Assembly (NCBI RefSeq): GCF_900182925.1
Contig: NZ_LT900024.1
Coordinates: forward strand, 186,001 to 250,000
Length of the DNA: 64,000 bases
Source: Psychrobacter sp. LV10R520-6
GTDB lineage: Bacteria > Pseudomonadota > Gammaproteobacteria > Pseudomonadales > Moraxellaceae
Reading direction: 5' to 3'
Below, piece after piece: positions 10,410 to 20,100 of the stretch. Below the pieces are notes generated by a model. That model saw only the letters and a list, made by a program, of their open reading frames with translations, searched no databases and was not told where the DNA came from. Both the position numbers and the translations under genes were made by a program. The number at the start of each line of letters is the position of its first letter. Within the stretch, counting starts at the first letter, position 1.

Positions 10410-11081
10410 ATGGATATCATTTTAGCTTCTGGTTCGCCCCGTCGTCGCGAGCTGCTAGCAATCGCGCAGCACAATTTTAAGGTCATGAGTGTTGATGTCG
10501 ATGAAACGCCGTATGATGCCGAGCCACCAAAAGACTATATTGAACGTATGATCGCCACCAAAGCCAATTCAGCTATTGAACAGCTCAATGCCGATTTTGA
10601 AAGTGACAAAACTGAGTTATCTATACTTTCTATCCCTCCTAACAAGCCATTTATAATGCTAACCGCTGATACCATCGGCGTATTACCGGATGGTCAGACA
10701 GTATTGATAAAGCCAACCGATCGCAATCATGCGTACAGTATGTGGCAGCAGATGTCTGATAATACCCATCAAATATGGACCGCCGTCCAAGCCACGCTAG
10801 TAATGCTAACGCCTACAAATAATACTAATATGTTTAAAACATTGTGGCAGCAGCAAATTATTGAGCGCACTGAAGTGACCTTTGTACCATTAACTTCAGA
10901 TATGATGGCGGGGTATTGGAATAGCGGGGAGCCTGCTGACAAAGCGGGTGGTTATGCTATTCAAGGGTTAGCTGCTGCATGGGTCACCCGTATTAATGGT
11001 AGCTATACTAATGTGGTAGGGCTGCCACTGGCGCAAACGCTGGCGTTAATTGATGAAGCCAATGAAGTGCCCACAAATTAG
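10410..11081 (+). CDS. yhdE: Maf-family nucleotide pyrophosphatase (YhdE type)
   Basis: Maf proteins hydrolyse non-canonical or excess nucleoside triphosphates to monophosphates; the YhdE subgroup acts on dTTP and UTP. The 223-residue protein shows ILASGSPRRRELL at the start, the central TADTIGVL segment with the catalytic Asp, and GEPADKAGGYAIQG near residue 175. It is ~20-25 residues longer than usual because of insertions around residues 65-80 (before the ADT motif) and 130-145. The order mreBCD-yhdE-rng matches that in E. coli and supports this subgroup. Confidence 0.92.
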   Translation: MDIILASGSPRRRELLAIAQHNFKVMSVDVDETPYDAEPPKDYIERMIATKANSAIEQLNADFESDKTELSILSIPPNKPFIMLTADTIGVLPDGQTVLIKPTDRNHAYSMWQQMSDNTHQIWTAVQATLVMLTPTNNTNMFKTLWQQQIIERTEVTFVPLTSDMMAGYWNSGEPADKAGGYAIQGLAAAWVTRINGSYTNVVGLPLAQTLALIDEANEVPTN

Positions 11082-11215
11082 GTGGGTTTACACAGTCGTC
11101 TGCACATAATGATACGCTAGGGTAATGGGCAAGGTCGAGTCGCATTTGCTACACTGTAAGGCTAAAACGCTACTAACTCCTAATAAGAAAGTTAAGAGAT
11201 AAGAGAAGAAACCCT

Positions 11216-12817
11216 ATGTCTGAAGAGCTGCTGATTAATGTCAGTCCAATGGAATCCCGCGTAGCAGTCTTAGATAATGGTGTGCTGGGCGAGATTTATA
11301 TTGAGCGCCATCATAAGCTGGGCTTAGTCGGCAATATTTATTTGGGCACAGTGGTACGTGTCCTTCCAGGAATGCAAGCTGCCTTTGTCGATATTGGCCA
11401 GTCACGGACGGCGTTTTTGCATGTTAATGATATGCAGCGAGAACCTCGTCCAGCAGTGAAAGCTAAGGCTAAATCTGATGAAGACTCAATCGCCCCTACC
11501 GATGCAGAGGCTATAGCAACGTCTGCTGATAATTTGGCAGTCACGCCGCCCGTAGTTAGCGCCCAAAACACTGAAACTATACCTGTCGCCAGTAAAACCT
11601 TGATTCAACATCGCTTGCACGAGAGTCAACGTATTTTGGTACAAGTGACCAAAGACCAATTAGGCAGTAAAGGCGCACGTCTGACCACCAACGTCTCTTT
11701 GCCTTCGCGCTATTTGGTTTATTTGCCCTCTAGTGCTCATATCGGTATCTCTCAACGTATTGATGGTGAAGAGGAGCGCACGCGTCTAAAGACTGAACTT
11801 AATAGCCTGATGCAAACGGTTAATTTGCAAGGTGGTCTGATTGCTCGTACTGCTGCTGAGCGTGTACCAGTAGACAAGTTAGAGGAAGATATCTACTACT
11901 TATTACAACTTTGGCGCACTATTTGCGCGCGCCAAAAAGACATGAATCATCATCAAAGCTCAGAGCTAATTTATCAAGAGCTGTCCTTACCATTACGGTC
12001 TATTCGTGACTTAGTACATGAAGAGACTGGCAAGGTCATTATCGATAATGAACAAATTTATGAACAAGTCAGGACTTTTGCCAAAGAGTTCGTGCCTTTT
12101 GTTTATGATCGTATCGTCCACTATACTGCTGAACAGGCGTTGTTTGATGTGCACCGCGTTGAAGAAGACTTGCGGGATGCACTAAAACGTCGCGTCGATC
12201 TAAAGTCTGGTGGCTATCTGATTATCGATCAAACAGAGGCTATGACTACCATTGATGTCAATACTGGCTCTTTCGTCGGTGGACGTTCATTAGAAGATAC
12301 CGTTTATAAGACCAACTTAGAGGCCACTCATGCTATTGCTCGGCAGCTGCGCCTACGCAATCTAGGTGGTATTATAATCCTAGATTTTATCGATATGCTG
12401 GAGCAACAGCACAAAGACGATGTACTCGAGAGCTTACAATCTCAGTTAACGCAGGATTATGCCAAAAGCAATATTACTCAAGTTAGTGAGCTAGGTTTGG
12501 TAGAGATGACTCGCAAACGTACTCGCGAGTCGCTAGGGCAGCAATTGTGCGAACCGTGCTCAACTTGTCAAGGTCGCGGTTTTGTCAAAACTGCCGAGAC
12601 CGTCTGCTTTGAGATTTTCCGCGAAATTATGCGCTGTGCTCGTACTTATAACTCACCGAAGAAGTTTACGGTGGTCGCCCATGCTGCCGTTATTGATTTA
12701 TTACTAACCTCAGAAGCAGATACGGTGGCTGACCTTGAATATCTATTAGGTCGGGTGATCACTTTTGATGTAGAAAATCTCTATACCCAAGAGCAATATG
12801 ATATTGTGTTAGATTGA
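11216..12817 (+). CDS. rng: Ribonuclease G
   Basis: RNase G is an RNase E-family endoribonuclease that matures the 5' end of 16S rRNA and takes part in mRNA decay. The 533-residue protein has an N-terminal S1 domain (~35-140), the catalytic DNase I-like core with Asp347 in TIDVNTGSFVGG and Asp390 in IIILDFIDM, and the zinc-link region CEPCSTCQGRG (~450). It lacks the long disordered RNase E tail. Compared with E. coli (489 residues) it has an acidic, Ala/Thr-rich insertion of about 50 residues at ~77-130 inside the S1 domain. It closes the mre cluster. Confidence 0.95.
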   Translation: MSEELLINVSPMESRVAVLDNGVLGEIYIERHHKLGLVGNIYLGTVVRVLPGMQAAFVDIGQSRTAFLHVNDMQREPRPAVKAKAKSDEDSIAPTDAEAIATSADNLAVTPPVVSAQNTETIPVASKTLIQHRLHESQRILVQVTKDQLGSKGARLTTNVSLPSRYLVYLPSSAHIGISQRIDGEEERTRLKTELNSLMQTVNLQGGLIARTAAERVPVDKLEEDIYYLLQLWRTICARQKDMNHHQSSELIYQELSLPLRSIRDLVHEETGKVIIDNEQIYEQVRTFAKEFVPFVYDRIVHYTAEQALFDVHRVEEDLRDALKRRVDLKSGGYLIIDQTEAMTTIDVNTGSFVGGRSLEDTVYKTNLEATHAIARQLRLRNLGGIIILDFIDMLEQQHKDDVLESLQSQLTQDYAKSNITQVSELGLVEMTRKRTRESLGQQLCEPCSTCQGRGFVKTAETVCFEIFREIMRCARTYNSPKKFTVVAHAAVIDLLLTSEADTVADLEYLLGRVITFDVENLYTQEQYDIVLD

Positions 12818-12979
12818 TTTTCTACATAGAAATTGATCAAAAGATCTGTGTTTTATGCTTCTATTCAATCAGGCCCGATAGTGTGAAGTAAGTACGAATT
12901 GAATGTAAATATCAGCAGTAAAACAAGAGTACATAGTTCTAATTTGGCGAAAGCTTTTAAGGGTCCCTAATAATACCCT

Positions 12980-13006
12980 TGCAATCAAGAAAATACTCTG
13001 TATAAT
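12980..13006 (+). promoter_or_regulatory. Probable S10 operon promoter
   Basis: TTGCAA (12980-12985) and TATAAT (13001-13006) are separated by 15 bases, or by 16 if CTTGCA is taken as the -35 box. The -10 box is perfect and preceded directly by TG. It lies about 285 bases before rpsJ. Confidence 0.6.
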
Positions 13007-13101
13007 ATATACCACTGATTTATATGCGCGCGGCCAATCAAACAGCTGGCGCCATGACAGCTAGAGCATCGTTTCTAGCACTATTTCATTATGCCTTTGC
13101 T

Positions 13102-13124
13102 GACTCCCAATAAATGGGAGAGTC
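13102..13124 (+). promoter_or_regulatory. Leader hairpin upstream of rpsJ
   Basis: GACTCCC and GGGAGAGTC pair around an AATAAAT loop with a small bulge. A GC-rich GGCGGGGCTTT follows. It is a candidate structured part of the S10 leader. There is no T run long enough to call a terminator. Confidence 0.45.
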
Positions 13125-13290
13125 GGCGGGGCTTTAAACTATTTTGCTTTTGGCGTATTACTAATTCTATAAAAGAATAGATTCTGATTAAGAACAGTGA
13201 ACCGCTCGGAGTGAATCTTTAACCAAACGGCTTTTGCTCATCCACTTGCAACGCAAGAATGATCAAGGCACATATTAGGAGCTTGCTGGC

Positions 13291-13602
13291 ATGGCTAACC
13301 AGAGAATCCGTATCCGTCTCAAGTCTTTTGATCATCGTCTGATTGATCAATCTGCACAAGAGATCGTTGATACTGCAAAGCGCACCGGTGCGCAAGTTTG
13401 TGGTCCTGTACCGTTGCCGACTCGCATTGAGCGCTTCAACGTTCTAACCTCGCCACATGTCAATAAAGATGCTCGTGACCAGTACGAAATCCGTACTCAC
13501 AAGCGCATGGTTGATATTGTTCAGCCTACTGACAAAACTGTGGACGCGTTAATGAAGCTAGACTTAGCGGCGGGCGTTGACGTTCAAATTGCTTTGGGTT
13601 AA
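13291..13602 (+). CDS. rpsJ: 30S ribosomal protein S10
   Basis: S10 sits in the 30S head and, as NusE, also joins the antitermination complex. The 103-residue protein has the family sequence throughout: [16 protein letters not shown] at the start, [20 protein letters not shown] in the exposed loop, and [15 protein letters not shown]. The length is exactly typical. AGGAG precedes the ATG. It is the first gene of the S10 operon, which runs without large gaps to rpsQ. Confidence 0.98.
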   Translation: MANQRIRIRLKSFDHRLIDQSAQEIVDTAKRTGAQVCGPVPLPTRIERFNVLTSPHVNKDARDQYEIRTHKRMVDIVQPTDKTVDALMKLDLAAGVDVQIALG

Positions 13603-13651
13603 TGCACATTAAACGCCCAATCCATTAATAGAAGATATAAAGAGGTTTAAA

Positions 13652-14290
13652 ATGGCGATTGGTTTAGTCGGTAAAAAATGCGGCATGACCCGTGTCTTCA
13701 CTGCAACAGGTGATTCTATCCCTGTAACAGTGGTTGAGATCGATGCAAACCGCATCACTCAAGTAAAAAATACTGATATAGATGGCTATCAAGCCATTCA
13801 AATTACCACAGGTACTCGTCGTGACAGCCGCGTAACAGCCGCTCAAAAAGGTCACTTCGCGAAAGCTGGCGTTAAAGCTGGTCGTGGTGTTTGGGAATTT
13901 CGTGCCAATGAAAGCGATCTTGAAGGTCGTGAAATTGGTGGTGAGATCCAAGCTGACCTATTTGAAGAAGGTCAAATGGTTGATGTCACAGGAAATAGTA
14001 AAGGTAAAGGCTTTCAAGGCGGCGTAAAGCGTCACAACTTTAGCATGCAAGATGCTACCCATGGTAACTCAGTCTCTCACCGTGCCATTGGTTCAACTGG
14101 TCAAAACCAGTCACCAGGTAAAGTATTTAAAGGTAAGAAGATGCCAGGTCAAATGGGTAACAAGCGTGTTACAGTTCAAGGCCTAGAAGTGGTTTCGGTT
14201 GATGCCGAAAAAGGATTACTTGTCATCAAGGGTGCTATCCCAGGTGCCACCGGTGGCGATGTCATCGTACGTCCGTCAGTCAAAGCCTAA
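13652..14290 (+). CDS. rplC: 50S ribosomal protein L3
   Basis: L3 is an early assembly protein of the 50S subunit whose long loop reaches the peptidyl transferase centre. The 212-residue protein begins [13 protein letters not shown] and contains the central loop with [19 protein letters not shown] and [20 protein letters not shown], where Gln of the GQNQ segment is methylated in E. coli. Length is normal. GAGG lies ahead of the ATG. It follows rpsJ by 49 bases and precedes rplD by 14. Confidence 0.98.
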   Translation: MAIGLVGKKCGMTRVFTATGDSIPVTVVEIDANRITQVKNTDIDGYQAIQITTGTRRDSRVTAAQKGHFAKAGVKAGRGVWEFRANESDLEGREIGGEIQADLFEEGQMVDVTGNSKGKGFQGGVKRHNFSMQDATHGNSVSHRAIGSTGQNQSPGKVFKGKKMPGQMGNKRVTVQGLEVVSVDAEKGLLVIKGAIPGATGGDVIVRPSVKA

Positions 14291-14304
14291 GCAAGGGGAT
14301 TAAC

Positions 14305-14907
14305 GTGGATTTAAAAACAGTTACAGGTGCGGCGGTTGAGCTTTCTGATACGGCCTTTGGTCGTGAATTCAACGAAGCATTAGTGCATCAAGTCGTCACC
14401 GCATATCTTGCTGGTGCTCGTCAAGGTACACGTGCACAAAAAACCCGTGCCGAAGTTTCTGGCGGTGGCATTAAGCCATGGCGCCAAAAAGGTACTGGTC
14501 GCGCTCGTGCAGGCTCTATTCGTAGCCCAATCTGGCGTGGTGGTGGTCGTACATTTGCTGCGAAACCACAAGATTGGTCACAGAAAGTTAACCGCAAAAT
14601 GTATCGCGGTGCTATGCAGTGCATCCTAGCCGAATTAATACGTCAAGAGCGTTTAATTTTGGTTGAAGAGCTGAGCGTTTCTGGGCCTAAGACCAAAGAG
14701 CTAATCGCAAAGTTAAATGAGTTGAATGCATCTCGTGCATTGATCGTCACAAAAGACGTCGACGAAAACTTGTACTTAGCAGCTCGCAATATTCCAAACG
14801 TCAATGTACTTGGTACAAACGAAGTGGACCCAGTGAGCTTGATCGCTTATGATAAAGTGATCATGACAGTCGAAGCTGCGAAACAATTTGAGGAAGCACT
14901 AGCATGA
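14305..14907 (+). CDS. rplD: 50S ribosomal protein L4
   Basis: L4 lines the peptide exit tunnel and in E. coli also represses the S10 operon. The 200-residue protein has the conserved loop [20 protein letters not shown] followed by [20 protein letters not shown] at ~40-80. The start is GTG at 14305 with GGGG seven bases upstream; no in-frame ATG lies near the conserved N-terminus. The stop overlaps the rplW start by 4 bases, which indicates coupled translation. Confidence 0.97.
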   Translation: MDLKTVTGAAVELSDTAFGREFNEALVHQVVTAYLAGARQGTRAQKTRAEVSGGGIKPWRQKGTGRARAGSIRSPIWRGGGRTFAAKPQDWSQKVNRKMYRGAMQCILAELIRQERLILVEELSVSGPKTKELIAKLNELNASRALIVTKDVDENLYLAARNIPNVNVLGTNEVDPVSLIAYDKVIMTVEAAKQFEEALA

Positions 14908-15254
14908 ATAACGCAAGACTTTATCAGGTCTTAAGAGGACCTGTATTCTCAGAAAAATCTCAAATGCTTGGCGACTCATTTGGCGTGCAGGTGTTCAAGA
15001 TTGACTCTAATGCTACTAAGCTGGAAGTCAAAAAAGCAGTTGAGTTAATGTTCGAAGGTGTTGAAGTCACTAAAGTAAACACTTTGAACGTTAAAGGTAA
15101 GACAAAGCGTTTTGGTAAAAGTATAGGTCGTCGTAACGATTATAAAAAAGCCTATGTTACCCTAAAAGCTGGTCACGATGTACAAATGGCTGATGCTGGT
15201 GAGGACGTAGCGAATACTACTGCCTCTACTAGTGAAACAGCTAACAACGAATAA
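14904..15254 (+). CDS. rplW: 50S ribosomal protein L23
   Basis: L23 sits at the exit of the peptide tunnel and is the docking site for trigger factor and SRP. The 116-residue protein has the normal core: [16 protein letters not shown] at the start, [22 protein letters not shown], and the loop [20 protein letters not shown]. After residue ~92 it carries an extra acidic, Thr/Ser-rich tail of about 24 residues that the E. coli protein (100 residues) lacks. It overlaps rplD by 4 bases and is followed by rplB after 11. Confidence 0.96.
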   Translation: MNNARLYQVLRGPVFSEKSQMLGDSFGVQVFKIDSNATKLEVKKAVELMFEGVEVTKVNTLNVKGKTKRFGKSIGRRNDYKKAYVTLKAGHDVQMADAGEDVANTTASTSETANNE

Positions 15255-15265
15255 GGATACCACTC

Positions 15266-16090
15266 ATGCCTATCGTAAAAGCAAAGCCAACATCACCAGG
15301 CCGTCGTTTTGTTGAAAAAGTAGTGCATCCACACCTTTACAAAGGTCGTCCGTTTGCAGCACTTCTAGAATCAAAAAGTAAGTCAGGTGGTCGTAACAAT
15401 AATGGTCGTATTACCACTCGTCACATTGGCGGCGGTCATAAGCAACATTATCGTATTATCGACTTCAAACGTACCAAAGACAACATTCCAGCAACGGTAG
15501 AGCGTATTGAATACGATCCTAACCGTACTGCACATATCGCCTTACTTAAGTATGCTGATGGTGAGCGTCGTTACATTATCGCTCCTAAAAAGCTAGCTGC
15601 TGGTGATACAGTGCATTCAGGTGAAACGTCTCCAATTCGTCCAGGTAACTGTTTACCGCTTAAGAATATCCCTTTGGGTACTGTGATCCATAATATCGAG
15701 CTTAAAATCGGTAAAGGCGCACAGATGGCTCGTTCAGCGGGTACAAGCGTTCAGCTACTAGGTCGTGACGGTATTTATGCGATTCTTCGTATGCGTTCAG
15801 GTGAAACACGTCGTGTTCACGTTAACTGTCGTGCCGTTATTGGTGAAGTCTCTAATACTGAAAACAACTTGAAATCACTTGGTAAAGCTGGTGCTTCACG
15901 TTGGCGCGGTATTCGTCCTTCCGTTCGCGGTGTGGCGATGAACCCTGTTGATCACCCACATGGTGGTGGTGAAGGTCGTAACAAAGGTCGCCATCCAACC
16001 AGCCCTTGGGGTCAGAAGTCTAAAGGACTTAAAACGCGTCATAATAAGCGTACTGACAGTATGATCATCCGTCGCGCCAAGAAGAAATAA
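15266..16090 (+). CDS. rplB: 50S ribosomal protein L2
   Basis: L2 is a large primary rRNA-binding protein needed for subunit joining and peptidyl transfer. The 274-residue protein shows [22 protein letters not shown] near residue 40 and the C-terminal segment [20 protein letters not shown], which carries the conserved His near the active site. The length matches the family. It lies mid-operon with 11 bases before and 12 after. Confidence 0.98.
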   Translation: MPIVKAKPTSPGRRFVEKVVHPHLYKGRPFAALLESKSKSGGRNNNGRITTRHIGGGHKQHYRIIDFKRTKDNIPATVERIEYDPNRTAHIALLKYADGERRYIIAPKKLAAGDTVHSGETSPIRPGNCLPLKNIPLGTVIHNIELKIGKGAQMARSAGTSVQLLGRDGIYAILRMRSGETRRVHVNCRAVIGEVSNTENNLKSLGKAGASRWRGIRPSVRGVAMNPVDHPHGGGEGRNKGRHPTSPWGQKSKGLKTRHNKRTDSMIIRRAKKK

Positions 16091-16102
16091 AGGAAGAATT
16101 TC

Positions 16103-16378
16103 ATGCCTCGTTCATTGAAAAAAGGTCCATTCATAGACGCGCACTTGTTTGCTAAAGTTGAGAATGCAATAGAAAACAACTCACGCAAGCCAATTAAGAC
16201 TTGGTCGCGCCGCTCGATGATTCTGCCACAAATGGTTGGCCTAACTATGTCTGTTCACAACGGCCGTACTCATGTACCGGTTATTGTGAGCGAACAGATG
16301 GTTGGTCATAAACTAGGTGAATTTGCCCCGACTCGTACGTATCGTGGTCATGGCATTGACAGAAAAGCTAAGAAATAA
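16103..16378 (+). CDS. rpsS: 30S ribosomal protein S19
   Basis: S19 forms a complex with S13 in the 30S head and touches the A-site region. The 91-residue protein is typical throughout: [16 protein letters not shown] at the start, [17 protein letters not shown], then [15 protein letters not shown] at the end. AAGGAAG precedes the ATG. Ten bases separate it from rplV. Confidence 0.98.
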   Translation: MPRSLKKGPFIDAHLFAKVENAIENNSRKPIKTWSRRSMILPQMVGLTMSVHNGRTHVPVIVSEQMVGHKLGEFAPTRTYRGHGIDRKAKK

Positions 16379-16388
16379 GGTGCTTACC

Positions 16389-16718
16389 ATGGAAGTAACT
16401 GCAAAATTACGCGGTGCCGCCATTTCGGCACAAAAAGTTAGACTCGTTGCTGATGAAGTTCGTGGCAAATCTATCGAACGTGCTTTGGATATCCTGACGT
16501 ATAGCAATAAAAAAGGCGCTGTGTTTGTTAAGAAATGTCTTAACTCAGCCATCGCCAATGCCGAACATAATCACGGCTTAGACATTGACGACCTAAAAGT
16601 CGGCACTATCTACGTTGATGAAGGCATTACGCTAAAGCGTATCCTACCACGTGCCAAAGGTCGTGCTGATCGTATCAGCAAACGTACCTGTCACATCACT
16701 ATAAAGGTAGGAGAATAA
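16389..16718 (+). CDS. rplV: 50S ribosomal protein L22
   Basis: L22 lines the exit tunnel opposite L4. The 109-residue protein starts [20 protein letters not shown] and contains the extended beta-hairpin with [19 protein letters not shown]. The frame is open further upstream, but the ATG at 16389 matches the family N-terminus and avoids overlap with rpsS, so it is chosen. The stop is 3 bases before rpsC. Confidence 0.97.
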   Translation: MEVTAKLRGAAISAQKVRLVADEVRGKSIERALDILTYSNKKGAVFVKKCLNSAIANAEHNHGLDIDDLKVGTIYVDEGITLKRILPRAKGRADRISKRTCHITIKVGE

Positions 16719-16721
16719 GTT

Positions 16722-17447
16722 ATGGGTCAAAAAGTACATCCAATCGGAATTCGTCTTGGTGTTGTAAAAAAGCATAACGCAAACTGGTATGCTAGCCCTA
16801 AACAATACTCAGAATACCTAATCAACGACATACAAGTTCGTGAATATCTGCGCAAAAAACTAGATAAGGCTATGATCAGTAACATTATGATCGAGCGTCC
16901 TACTGGTGCTGCTAAGATTACCATCGCCACTGCGCGCCCTGGTATTGTTATCGGTAAAAAAGGCGAAGATATAGAAAGACTTCAAAAAGAATTGACCAAA
17001 ATTATGGGCGTACCTGCTCAGGTTAATATTGAAGAAATCACGTCACCTGACCTTGATGCTCGTCTGGTAGCAGACGGCATTGGTAGCCAGCTTGAGCGTC
17101 GTGTTATGTTCCGTCGTGCGATGAAGCGCGCCGTGCAAAACAGCATGCGTTCTGGTGCCAAAGGTATTAAAGTTGAGCTGTCTGGCCGTCTCGGCGGTGC
17201 TGAGATTGCTCGTACTGAATGGTATCGTGAAGGTCGTGTGCCACTGCATACGCTACGCGCCGATATTGACTATTCGTCAGTACGTGCGGAAACCACTTAC
17301 GGCACCATCGGTGTAAAAGTTTGGATTTTCCGTGGCGAAATCCTTGACGGTATGAACAGTGTATATAATCCCGTCAACGAAGAGAAGCCTCGTGCGCCAA
17401 AACGCCGTGGTCGTGGTGGAAACCGTCGAAACACAGACAGAGGTTAA
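16722..17447 (+). CDS. rpsC: 30S ribosomal protein S3
   Basis: S3 lies at the mRNA entry channel and contributes to helicase activity. The 241-residue protein begins [19 protein letters not shown], has a KH domain with the GxxG-type loop [15 protein letters not shown] (~75-90), and the C-terminal domain with [21 protein letters not shown]. The C-terminus ends in a basic Arg/Gly tail. It is followed by rplP after 3 bases. Confidence 0.98.
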   Translation: MGQKVHPIGIRLGVVKKHNANWYASPKQYSEYLINDIQVREYLRKKLDKAMISNIMIERPTGAAKITIATARPGIVIGKKGEDIERLQKELTKIMGVPAQVNIEEITSPDLDARLVADGIGSQLERRVMFRRAMKRAVQNSMRSGAKGIKVELSGRLGGAEIARTEWYREGRVPLHTLRADIDYSSVRAETTYGTIGVKVWIFRGEILDGMNSVYNPVNEEKPRAPKRRGRGGNRRNTDRG

Positions 17448-17450
17448 ACT

Positions 17451-17864
17451 ATGTTACAGCCAAAACGTACCAAGTTTCGCAAAATGCATAAAGGTCGTAA
17501 CACTGGGCTAGCTCATCGTGGAAGCACCGTTGCATTCGGACAAATTGGTCTAAAATCTTTGACTCGCGGTCGTATGACAGCTCGTCAAATCGAAGCGGCA
17601 CGTCGTACCATCACTCGTAAAATTAAGCGTGGTGGTAAGATTTGGATTCGTGTTTTCCCAGACAAACCTATTACTAATAAACCATTAGAAGTACGTATGG
17701 GTAAAGGTAAAGGTCCTGTAGAATATTGGGTATGCGAAGTCAAACCTGGTAAAATACTATATGAACTCGAAGGGGTTTCAGAAGAGCTTGCTCGTGAAGC
17801 TTTAACGCTTGCTGCAGCAAAACTGCCCTTTAAAACTACCATTGTTAAGCGGACGATAATGTAA
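17451..17864 (+). CDS. rplP: 50S ribosomal protein L16
   Basis: L16 helps position A-site tRNA. The 137-residue protein starts [17 protein letters not shown] and shows [20 protein letters not shown] and [18 protein letters not shown]. The Arg in RMGKGKGP corresponds to the residue hydroxylated by RoxA in E. coli. Its stop codon shares one base with the rpmC start (TAATG). Confidence 0.98.
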   Translation: MLQPKRTKFRKMHKGRNTGLAHRGSTVAFGQIGLKSLTRGRMTARQIEAARRTITRKIKRGGKIWIRVFPDKPITNKPLEVRMGKGKGPVEYWVCEVKPGKILYELEGVSEELAREALTLAAAKLPFKTTIVKRTIM

Positions 17865-18061
17865 TGAAGATCAGTGAATTACGTGATAAATCATTAGAAG
17901 AACTGACTCAGTTACTTGATGAAAAGCAGCTTGATGCTTTCCGTATTCGTATGGCTAAAGCAACGGGTCAGTTGGGGAATACCCATGAAGTTCGTGGCAA
18001 TCGTCGTACGATTGCTCAGCTTCAGACTTTGATTAACGAGAAACAGCGAGGCAACTCATGA
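17864..18061 (+). CDS. rpmC: 50S ribosomal protein L29
   Basis: L29 is a small helical protein next to the tunnel exit, beside L23. The 65-residue protein has the family pattern [20 protein letters not shown] and ends with [19 protein letters not shown]. It overlaps rplP by one base and rpsQ by four, so the three genes are translationally coupled. Confidence 0.97.
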   Translation: MKISELRDKSLEELTQLLDEKQLDAFRIRMAKATGQLGNTHEVRGNRRTIAQLQTLINEKQRGNS

Positions 18062-18336
18062 GCGATAACGATCAAGCCACCCCAACAAATGCTAGCGTAT
18101 TAACAGGGCGAGTTGTTAGCGACAAGATGGACAAGTCCATCACGGTTTTGATTGAGCGTCTGGTTCGTCATCCTTTATATGGCAAGCAGCTTCGTCGTTC
18201 AACTAAAATTAAAGCCCATGATGAGAACAACGTTTGCCAACAAGGCGACCTTGTCCAAATCAAAGAAACGCGTCCAATCTCAAAAACTAAGTCATGGACT
18301 TTAGTAGATGTGATTGAAAAAGTAGAAAAAATCTAA
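18058..18336 (+). CDS. rpsQ: 30S ribosomal protein S17
   Basis: S17 is a primary 16S rRNA-binding protein with an OB fold. The 92-residue protein has [29 protein letters not shown] and the signature [24 protein letters not shown]. It is the last gene of the S10 operon; a 182-base gap and a probable promoter follow before rplN. Confidence 0.97.
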   Translation: MSDNDQATPTNASVLTGRVVSDKMDKSITVLIERLVRHPLYGKQLRRSTKIKAHDENNVCQQGDLVQIKETRPISKTKSWTLVDVIEKVEKI

Positions 18337-18341
18337 GTAAA

Positions 18342-18370
18342 TTGCATTAAAAGCCAGAATCTGTTAAAAT
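18342..18370 (+). promoter_or_regulatory. Probable promoter of the spc operon (rplN)
   Basis: TTGCAT (18342-18347) and TAAAAT (18365-18370) have a 17-base spacer, and a TG at 18362 makes the -10 box extended (TGTTAAAAT). It starts 5 bases after the rpsQ stop and would give a leader of about 140 nt before rplN. This fits the usual separation of the S10 and spc operons. Confidence 0.75.
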
Positions 18371-18518
18371 AGCCGCCTTTTTAAGGATGCTGATTGCGCT
18401 GAGCGTATATCACTGACATTAAGAGTAAGGTGCGGTTATTTATATTAAAATGCCGTCTACTCATAGTGTGCTAGCGGCAGCAACTGGCTTTTATTGCTCA
18501 TACGTGTGGAGTAACGCT

Positions 18519-18887
18519 ATGATTCAGGTTGAGTCAATGCTGGAAGTTGCAGACAATAGCGGTGCAAGGCGAGTTCAGTGCATTAAAGTACTGGGTGGCT
18601 CTCATCGTCGTTATGCATCGGTCGGCGACATCATTAAAGTAACGGTTAAAGAAGCCATTCCTCGCGGTCGTGTTAAAAAAGGCGACGTGATGAATGCGGT
18701 AGTTGTACGTACCAAAAAAGGCGTTCGTCGCCCTGATGGTTCAGTGCTACGTTTTGATGACAATGCTGCGGTATTGTTGAACCAAAATAAAGCGCCGATT
18801 GCAACTCGTATTTTTGGACCGGTAACTCGTGAACTACGTGGTGATCAGTTTATGAAAATTGTATCCCTAGCACCAGAAGTATTGTGA
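18519..18887 (+). CDS. rplN: 50S ribosomal protein L14
   Basis: L14 forms intersubunit bridges and binds the silencing factor RsfS. The 122-residue protein begins [20 protein letters not shown] and ends [18 protein letters not shown]. The frame is open 23 codons further upstream, but the ATG at 18519 matches the family start exactly and has GGAG 7 bases upstream. It is the first gene of the spc operon. Confidence 0.98.
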   Translation: MIQVESMLEVADNSGARRVQCIKVLGGSHRRYASVGDIIKVTVKEAIPRGRVKKGDVMNAVVVRTKKGVRRPDGSVLRFDDNAAVLLNQNKAPIATRIFGPVTRELRGDQFMKIVSLAPEVL

Positions 18888-18895
18888 GGTAACCC

Positions 18896-19213
18896 ATGGC
18901 TAAATTACGAAAAGGCGATACAGTTATTGTTATTGCTGGTAAAGACAAAGGCAAGCAAGGTACTGTTCAAGTCGTAAAAAACGATCGTATTAAAATTGAA
19001 GGCATTAATATTGTCACTAAACATCAGAAGCCAAATCAGGCGACTGGCGTTGAAGGCGGCATTCTTAAGCAAGAAGCTTTTTTACATATCTCAAACGTCG
19101 CAATTTTAAATGCGCAAACCCAAAAAGCAGACCGTATTACTTACCAATTTAACGAAGACGGCAAAAAACAGCGCGTTTATCGTTCAAATGGTGAAGTCGT
19201 GGCGACTGCGTAA
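18896..19213 (+). CDS. rplX: 50S ribosomal protein L24
   Basis: L24 is an assembly initiator of the 50S subunit. The 105-residue protein has the KOW motif near its start (KGDTVIVIAGKDKGKQGTV) and the segment VEGGILKQEAFLHISNVAI. Normal length. It lies 8 bases after rplN and 15 before rplE. Confidence 0.97.
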   Translation: MAKLRKGDTVIVIAGKDKGKQGTVQVVKNDRIKIEGINIVTKHQKPNQATGVEGGILKQEAFLHISNVAILNAQTQKADRITYQFNEDGKKQRVYRSNGEVVATA

Positions 19214-19228
19214 GACACTAAGGGTGTA

Positions 19229-19771
19229 ATGGTAATGGCAAGATTAAAATCTTTATATAATGATGAACTAAAGCAGCAAATCAAAGAAGTGCTTGGTTTA
19301 GACAATGTGATGCAAGTGCCTAAAATCACTAAAATCACACTTAACATGGGTGTAGGTGGCGCGTCTCAAGACAAGAAATTGCTTGAAGGTGCAGTAGCTG
19401 ATATGACCGCAATTGCCGGTCAGAAACCTGTAGTCACCAAAGCGCGTAAATCAATTGCTGGTTTTAAAATCCGTGAAGAATGGCCAATTGGTTGCAAAGT
19501 AACGCTACGCGGTGAGCAAATGTACGAATTTTTAGATCGTCTCATTGCCATTGCAATTCCTCGTGTTCGTGACTTCCGCGGTTTTTCACCTAAAGCATTT
19601 GATGGACGTGGCAACTACTCATTGGGTATCAAAGAACAAATCGTATTCCCAGAAGTAAACTTTGACAGGATTGATCGTATCCGTGGTATGGATGTGACTA
19701 TCACTACGTCAGCTGCTACTGATGATGAAGGTCGTGCGTTACTTAAAGCATTCGGCTTCCCATTTAAATAA
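19229..19771 (+). CDS. rplE: 50S ribosomal protein L5
   Basis: L5 binds 5S rRNA and the P-site tRNA elbow. The 180-residue protein has [56 protein letters not shown] and [18 protein letters not shown]. Two in-frame ATGs lie six bases apart (19229 and 19235). AAGGG lies about 5 bases before the first; homologues usually begin MARLKSLY, which would be the second. The first is reported. Confidence 0.96.
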   Translation: MVMARLKSLYNDELKQQIKEVLGLDNVMQVPKITKITLNMGVGGASQDKKLLEGAVADMTAIAGQKPVVTKARKSIAGFKIREEWPIGCKVTLRGEQMYEFLDRLIAIAIPRVRDFRGFSPKAFDGRGNYSLGIKEQIVFPEVNFDRIDRIRGMDVTITTSAATDDEGRALLKAFGFPFK

Positions 19772-19783
19772 GGTAAAGACGTT

Positions 19784-20089
19784 ATGGCAAAAAAGAGCAT
19801 GATTAACCGCGAATTAAAGCGCGAAAAAATGGTAGCTAAATATGCTGATAAGCGTATCAAGCTAAAAGAAACCATCGGTGATATGAATGCAAGTGATGAA
19901 CAGCGTATGGAAGCGATGCTAGAGCTACAAGCTCTACCACGTAATTCATCGCCAGTCCGTCTGCGCAATCGTTGTGCTATCACAGGTCGTCCTCATGGTT
20001 ACTTCCGTAAGTTTGGCTTATCACGCAATATGCTGCGTGAGCGAGTCATGCAAGGTGATGTACCTGGTGTTCGTAAAGCAAGCTGGTAA
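19784..20089 (+). CDS. rpsN: 30S ribosomal protein S14
   Basis: S14 sits in the 30S head. The 101-residue protein is the long, zinc-free form: it lacks the CxxC pairs of the short form and ends with [20 protein letters not shown] and VPGVRKASW. It lies 12 bases after rplE and 11 before rpsH. Confidence 0.97.
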   Translation: MAKKSMINRELKREKMVAKYADKRIKLKETIGDMNASDEQRMEAMLELQALPRNSSPVRLRNRCAITGRPHGYFRKFGLSRNMLRERVMQGDVPGVRKASW

Positions 20090-20100
20090 GGAGTAACTAC

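Larger units (their letters stand above)
12818..13290 (+). other. Leader and promoter region of the S10 operon
   Basis: These 473 bases hold no gene. They contain a probable promoter (12980-13006), which would give a leader of roughly 280 nt, and a hairpin at 13102-13124. In E. coli the S10 leader is a target of autogenous control by L4. Whether this leader does the same cannot be seen from the sequence alone. Confidence 0.6.
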
